A stretch of DNA of 64,000 nt from Idiomarinaceae bacterium (GTDB taxonomy: Bacteria; Pseudomonadota; Gammaproteobacteria; Enterobacterales; Alteromonadaceae). Every line of letters begins with the position of its first letter. Position 1 is the stretch's first letter. A program made the position numbers and the translations under genes. Shown here one piece after another: positions 58,897 to 64,000 of this stretch. Below the pieces are notes generated by a model that saw only the letters and a list, made by a program, of their open reading frames with translations, made no database searches and was not told the DNA's origin. Where the stretch lies: contig NYWU01000010.1 of assembly GCA_002685255.1 (NCBI GenBank), positions 186,001 to 250,000 on the forward strand. Direction: 5' to 3'.

Positions 58897-59367
58897 CTAC
58901 AATGCGTCGTGTTTCTCTAAATGATGTAGTAATTGATCCTCAAATTCCATACGTAACTCAATCGCTTCACCGAGTGCTGATAGATCACGGTCAAACTGGT
59001 TAAGATGATTGTTAGAGTCAATTTCACCATAGTTATCATTAAAATCTAAGGCAATTTCTGTCGTATCACTGATAAGTGGAAATACTTGCTCAAGCAAGGC
59101 TTCAAGCGGCTGTTTGTTTTCGCGCGCTTGTGTCATTAATTGCTCATAAATTTCAAAATGACCACTCGACACGTAGTCGACTAATTGACCACAGAAATCA
59201 CGAATGTCAGTGACATCAGGTAAGCCGTTGCGTACACCTTCATAGGGAGGAAGGGCGGCTAGCTTAAAATAGTTAACGAGAAGGTCTTGTCGTTCAGTTA
59301 ACCATTGGTCAATGCTGTCATGAGCTCCGCCCCAACGCTGGCGTGCTTCCTCACTTTTCTTTAACAT
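58897..59367 (-). CDS. rsd: Regulator of sigma D (Rsd/AlgQ family)
   Basis: RWGGAHDSIDQWLTERQDLLVNYFKLA; divergent from nudC-hemE as in enterics. Confidence 0.9.
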   Translation of the reverse strand: MLKKSEEARQRWGGAHDSIDQWLTERQDLLVNYFKLAALPPYEGVRNGLPDVTDIRDFCGQLVDYVSSGHFEIYEQLMTQARENKQPLEALLEQVFPLISDTTEIALDFNDNYGEIDSNNHLNQFDRDLSALGEAIELRMEFEDQLLHHLEKHDAL

Positions 59368-59412
59368 GGGGTTCTCCGAAATGAGATCTTCGACATACTG
59401 TAAAGGTGTCGA

Positions 59413-60270
59413 ATGCTTTTCTCAATCAAAATTGGCGATCTTTACTCTAAGGAGTGTAACTTGGTTAAGCCTTATGTAAAACCATCGAAAGACGAACCCG
59501 CACGTTGGTTTATTTGCTCGGCGGGCGATGTTTTTGTAACCGAGAATGGTAACGTTCCCTCGGGACCGATGGCATCACTTAACTTTCCTGATCTGTCTCA
59601 ATATACAGTGGTCTATTTAGGCGAGTTAAGAGAGCGACCATGTTACCTTATCGTCGCTGATCTTAATGATCCCGCTTTTGTAGGCGGTGAGTTTGTGCCA
59701 TTACGGAGCTTACTCTCGGTGCATGATGAAGAACAGTTTGCGATGGCTGGGAGAGCGCGCCAGGTAATGGACTTTATTAACCAACATCGGTTCTGTGGTC
59801 GTTGCGGGGCGCGCATGCAAGCGGTGGATTGGGAGCTTGCGATGCATTGTCAGCAGTGTAATCACCGCTGTTACCCGCGTGTTTCCCCTTGCATCATTGT
59901 GGCAATAAGAAAAGAAGATACGTTGTTGTTGGCGCGGGGCAAGCGGCACAAGCAGGGGATCTATTCTGTTTTGGCGGGCTTTGTGGAACCGGGAGAGTCG
60001 CTCGAACAAGCATTAGCGCGCGAGGTGCATGAGGAAGCGGGTATTGAAGTCTGTGATATCGAGTACCAACTGAGTCAGCCGTGGCCGTTTCCGCACTCAT
60101 TGATGATGGGATTTACTGCACAATGGCAGTCGGGAGATTTACACATTGACCCTGTGGAACTCGAAACAGGCGACTGGTTTGCTATTGATAACTTACCCGA
60201 CACGCCCCCTGAAGGCACGATTGCGCATCGTTTGATTGAAATCGCTATCGGCAAGGCAAAGCAAGAGTGA
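59413..60270 (+). CDS. nudC: NADH pyrophosphatase NudC
   Basis: Zinc ribbon FCGRCGARM...CQQCNHRCYPRVSP; Nudix box GFVEPGESLEQALAREVHEEAGIEV. Confidence 0.95.
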   Translation: MLFSIKIGDLYSKECNLVKPYVKPSKDEPARWFICSAGDVFVTENGNVPSGPMASLNFPDLSQYTVVYLGELRERPCYLIVADLNDPAFVGGEFVPLRSLLSVHDEEQFAMAGRARQVMDFINQHRFCGRCGARMQAVDWELAMHCQQCNHRCYPRVSPCIIVAIRKEDTLLLARGKRHKQGIYSVLAGFVEPGESLEQALAREVHEEAGIEVCDIEYQLSQPWPFPHSLMMGFTAQWQSGDLHIDPVELETGDWFAIDNLPDTPPEGTIAHRLIEIAIGKAKQE

Positions 60271-60305
60271 TAAAATAACCAATAAATTGGATGTTGGAAT
60301 ACGTT

Positions 60306-61376
60306 ATGAGAAAGCCCGAGTTAAAAAATGATCGTTATTTGAAAGCATTGCAGAAACAGCCGGTCGATAGAACACCGATTTGGATGATGCGGCAAGCAGG
60401 GCGTTACCTGCCTGAATATAAAGCGACTCGGGCGGAAGCCGGTGATTTCATGTCCCTTTGCAAAAATACAGAACTTGCGTGCGAGGTGACATTACAGCCA
60501 CTGCGACGCTTTGATCTTGATGCAGCGATCCTGTTTAGTGATATCTTAACGATTCCAGACGCGATGGGGCTTGGTCTTTACTTTGAAAAAGGCGAAGGCC
60601 CCAAGTTCTCGCGTCCGTTGCGCACTGAAGCAGACGTAAAAGGGCTTGCTGTACCGGATATGAGTGATGAACTGCGTTATGTAACCGATGCAGTGAGTCT
60701 CATTCGTCAGGAGTTGGATGGAAAAGTACCACTCATTGGTTTCTCTGGCAGTCCTTGGACGTTAGCGACCTATATGGTCGAGGGCGGAAGTACTAAAAAC
60801 TTCTCTAAAGTTAAGCAGATGCTGTTTGCTGAACCTGAGCTGATGCATCATGTACTCAACGTGTTAGCTGACTCGGTGATTGACTACCTCAACGCGCAGA
60901 TTAAAGCGGGCGCGCAAGCGGTGATGATTTTTGATACTTGGGGTGGCGTGTTATCACCACGCGATTATAAGCAATTCTCACTGGCATATATGGAAAAAAT
61001 TGTCGCTGGTTTGATCCGTGAGCAAGACGGAAATCACGTACCTGTCACGCTGTTTACTAAAAACGGTGGGCAGTGGCTAGAGGCGATGGCACAAACGGGC
61101 GCTGATGGTTTAGGCGTGGACTGGACTACTGACTTGTCGGATGCGCGTGCGCGCGTTGGCGATCAGGTTGCTTTGCAAGGTAATATGGATCCATCTGTAT
61201 TATATGCTTCTCCACAACGTATCGAAGAAGAAGTTCAGTTGATTTTAGAGAGTTATGGTGAAGGAAGTGGTCACGTATTTAATCTAGGTCATGGGATCCA
61301 CCCAGAAGTGAACCCGGATCACGCGGGTGCATTCATTGAAGCCGTTCATAAGCATAGTCCCAAATATCACCGTTAA
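60306..61376 (+). CDS. hemE: Uroporphyrinogen decarboxylase
   Basis: [22 protein letters not shown] at 60306 gives the canonical N-terminus. Confidence 0.97.
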   Translation: MRKPELKNDRYLKALQKQPVDRTPIWMMRQAGRYLPEYKATRAEAGDFMSLCKNTELACEVTLQPLRRFDLDAAILFSDILTIPDAMGLGLYFEKGEGPKFSRPLRTEADVKGLAVPDMSDELRYVTDAVSLIRQELDGKVPLIGFSGSPWTLATYMVEGGSTKNFSKVKQMLFAEPELMHHVLNVLADSVIDYLNAQIKAGAQAVMIFDTWGGVLSPRDYKQFSLAYMEKIVAGLIREQDGNHVPVTLFTKNGGQWLEAMAQTGADGLGVDWTTDLSDARARVGDQVALQGNMDPSVLYASPQRIEEEVQLILESYGEGSGHVFNLGHGIHPEVNPDHAGAFIEAVHKHSPKYHR

Positions 61377-61430
61377 ATATCACATAATTTGAAACATTTG
61401 CGATTAACTCACGTTCATACTCGTTAGATG

Positions 61431-61454
61431 CACCGCCCAACGGGCGGTGTTTTT
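61431..61454 (+). terminator. Intrinsic terminator after hemE
   Basis: caccgccc-aac-gggcggtg followed by ttttt. Confidence 0.9.
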
Positions 61455-61500
61455 CATACAATAGACCTTATTACGATGTTGTTTTTCTCGAGGTTATTGT

Positions 61501-62556
61501 ATGGCGCGCCGCAATTGGATTAATCCAATTACCCTTGTTGTTATCGCCTTAATTGCATTGGCGATTTATTTCTTTGCTTTTCCTCCAACTACAGAGGTTG
61601 AGGAACAATCGCAACCCAGTGTCCCTGTAAGGACACAAGTGGTGGCGATGAGTGAATATCGAGATGTGATCGAAGCGCTCGGTACAGCACAAGCCAATGA
61701 AACAGTTGAAATTACCTCGCAAACACAAGATATCGTCGAAGCTATTTATTTTGATAGCGGTGATCGTGTCGAGAAAGGTCAACTACTGGCTGAGCTCAAT
61801 GCGCGTAAAGAAGTGGCTCGCGTACAGCAGCTACAGTTCAGTCTCAACGAAGCCCAGCGTCAACTTGACCGTTTAACCTCTCTGCGTCGTCAAAATGCGG
61901 CCTCGCAACAGCAGGTTGAAGAGCAACATGTCGAAGTTAATCGACTTCAGGCTGAACTTGAGGTGGCGGAAGCTACTTTAGCCGAAATGAAAATTTATGC
62001 ACCCTTTACGGGTCGCGTAGGTATCCGAGAAGTAAGCCCGGGCGCCTTAGTTGCACCGGGGGATACCTTTACAACATTAGATGACATCTCGCCGATTAAA
62101 GTGGACTTCAGTGTTCCAGAACGGTATTTCGCTAGCCTCGCTGTTGACCAGGAAGTCATCGCTCGAAATCGAGCGTATCCCGGCGAGCAATTCCGCGGAC
62201 GCATTACCAGTATTGATTCACGCATCGATCCTGTCACTCGGTCAGTACGTGTTCGTGCCAAACTAGCCAATGATGATGAACGCTTACGCCCAGGTATGTT
62301 GTTACAAATTACCTTGTTACGCAGCATTGATGAGGCTTTGATACTTCCTGAAAAAGCGTTATTACCGATTCAAAATCGTCAGTATGTGTTTGTTCTAACA
62401 CCGGATAATCGCGCTAAACAGGTGGAAGTGAGCATCGGTCGTCGTAAGCCGGGCGTAGTCGAGATTACAGAGGGCGTTAAACCGGGTGACGAAGTTATCG
62501 TCGAGGGCTTAGTGCGCTTGCGTGATGGTATTCCTGTCGATGTAAGGGAGGACTAG
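61501..62556 (+). CDS. RND efflux periplasmic adaptor (membrane fusion protein)
   Basis: Biotinyl-lipoyl-like hairpin, IYAPFTGRVGIREVSPGALVAPGD. Confidence 0.92.
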   Translation: MARRNWINPITLVVIALIALAIYFFAFPPTTEVEEQSQPSVPVRTQVVAMSEYRDVIEALGTAQANETVEITSQTQDIVEAIYFDSGDRVEKGQLLAELNARKEVARVQQLQFSLNEAQRQLDRLTSLRRQNAASQQQVEEQHVEVNRLQAELEVAEATLAEMKIYAPFTGRVGIREVSPGALVAPGDTFTTLDDISPIKVDFSVPERYFASLAVDQEVIARNRAYPGEQFRGRITSIDSRIDPVTRSVRVRAKLANDDERLRPGMLLQITLLRSIDEALILPEKALLPIQNRQYVFVLTPDNRAKQVEVSIGRRKPGVVEITEGVKPGDEVIVEGLVRLRDGIPVDVRED

Positions 62557-62559
62557 GGC

Positions 62560-64000
62560 ATGTTGTTATCTGATGTATCAGTAAAACGCCCAGTCTTTGC
62601 CACCGTCGTCAATGTACTGTTAATTATTTTCGGTATTGTTGCTTTCACAATGCTTCCGTTGCGAGAGTTTCCGGATATTGATGCGCCTGTGGTAACCATC
62701 AGCACAGACTACCCAGGGGCGAGTGCTGAAGTCGTAGAAACGCAAGTAACGCAGCTTATCGAAGAACGCATCAGTGGCATTGAGGGGATAAAAAATATCT
62801 CGTCACGCAGTCGCCCTGGGAATTCATCGATTAGCATTGAATTCACACTTTCACGCGATATTGATGCAGCCTCCAATGATGTACGCGAGCGGGTATCACG
62901 TGCGCTGGATAATTTGCCCGAGGAATCCGACCCTCCCGAGGTTTCAAAAGCCTCTTCTGATGAAACAACGGTGGTTTGGTATAACTTGCGTAGCGAGAGT
63001 ATGTCGATACTTGAACTGACCGACTATGCAGAACGCTATATTGTGGACCGTCTCGCTGTTGTCGATGGTGTTGCGCGTGTGCGTATTGGTGGTGATCGCC
63101 GTTATGCAATGCGTGTTTGGCTTGATCGCGACGCGATGGCTGCACGTCAGATCACTGTGACGGATATCGTTAGCCGCTTACGTGAGGAAAATATTGAGTT
63201 ACCAGCGGGCGAAGTTGAGTCGACTGAGCGTGAATTTTCCGTACGTATGGCACGCGCCTACTTATCCGAGGACGACTTCCGAAACTTAGTGATTCGTCAG
63301 GGTGATGACGGTTATTTAGTGAGGTTGGGTGAGGTTGCGCGTGTTGAGCTTGGCGCCGAGGACGACAAAACTGATTTCCGTGGTAATGGCGTCAATATGG
63401 TCGGTATCGGCATCATTAAACAATCCAAAGCCAACACCCTGAGTGTCGTAGAGAATGTGCGCGAGGAAATGGAAGTGTTAGAAAAAACACTACCAGAAAC
63501 CATGTACTTAGCCACAAGTTACGACTCGTCTATTTTCATCAAAGGCTCGATTGATGAAGTGTATAACACACTACTCATCGCGATGGCATTGGTTGTGGTG
63601 GTTATTTATCTATTTTTAGGCAATATCCGAGCGACCATTATCCCCGCGTTGACGGTACCTGTGGCTATTATTGCTTCGTATATTGTGCTGTTCTCACTCG
63701 GATTCTCGATTAACTTATTGACCTTGCTGGCACTCGTGCTCGCAATCGGGCTTGTGGTTGATGACTCGATCGTGGTGCTAGAGAATATCTATCGTCGGGT
63801 CGAAGAAGGCGAGCCTCCCTTACTGGCAGCTTATCGCGGTGCTCGAGAAGTGGGCTTTGCGGTTATTGCAACGACGTTAGTGCTGATTTCAGTATTTGTA
63901 CCGCTGGCCTTCTTGGAAGGGAATATCGGTAAGTTGTTTACCGAGTTTGCTTTAGCGATTGCCGCTGCCGTGGCGTTTTCTAGCATTGCAGCGCTGACGC
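62560..64000 (+). CDS. RND efflux inner membrane transporter (HAE1/AcrB-like), truncated by window end
   Basis: MLLSDVSVKRPVFATVVNVLLIIFGIVAFTMLPLREFPDIDAPVVTI...; LVVDDSIVVLENIYRR; frame open to the end, so absent from the ORF track. Confidence 0.93.
   Translation, partial: MLLSDVSVKRPVFATVVNVLLIIFGIVAFTMLPLREFPDIDAPVVTISTDYPGASAEVVETQVTQLIEERISGIEGIKNISSRSRPGNSSISIEFTLSRDIDAASNDVRERVSRALDNLPEESDPPEVSKASSDETTVVWYNLRSESMSILELTDYAERYIVDRLAVVDGVARVRIGGDRRYAMRVWLDRDAMAARQITVTDIVSRLREENIELPAGEVESTEREFSVRMARAYLSEDDFRNLVIRQGDDGYLVRLGEVARVELGAEDDKTDFRGNGVNMVGIGIIKQSKANTLSVVENVREEMEVLEKTLPETMYLATSYDSSIFIKGSIDEVYNTLLIAMALVVVVIYLFLGNIRATIIPALTVPVAIIASYIVLFSLGFSINLLTLLALVLAIGLVVDDSIVVLENIYRRVEEGEPPLLAAYRGAREVGFAVIATTLVLISVFVPLAFLEGNIGKLFTEFALAIAAAVAFSSIAALT

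Overview
The window looks like a gammaproteobacterial chromosome, probably an Idiomarina-like Alteromonadales (judged from gene content and synteny, not from a search). Most of it is conserved backbone: ubiB(end)-tatABC-tatD, diguanylate cyclase, hemB, ppx/gppA-rhlB | trxA-rho-ubiD-fre, dps, trhO, hemH, gdhA, an M16 protease, gor, a DPP4-like S9 peptidase, prlC, rpe-trpS-pabA/trpG, argD(astC)-astA-astD, rlmJ, prkB, slyX, fkpA, rsd | nudC-hemE, and an RND efflux pair cut by the window end. The best-supported regulatory element is a TPP (THI-box) riboswitch at about 11794-11875. It precedes a five-gene thiamine salvage operon: TonB receptor, YkoF-like thiamine-binding protein, PnuT-like permease, thiamine-kinase-like phosphotransferase, and an MFS transporter of unknown role. 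The least explained part is a 3.3-kb, visibly AT-rich accessory patch (about 35.85-39.16 kb) between the M16 protease and gor. It holds a long imperfect hairpin, a novel secreted protein, small membrane ORFs and broken reading frames that look like mobile-element debris. I saw no tRNA, rRNA, CRISPR array or intact transposase or integrase.
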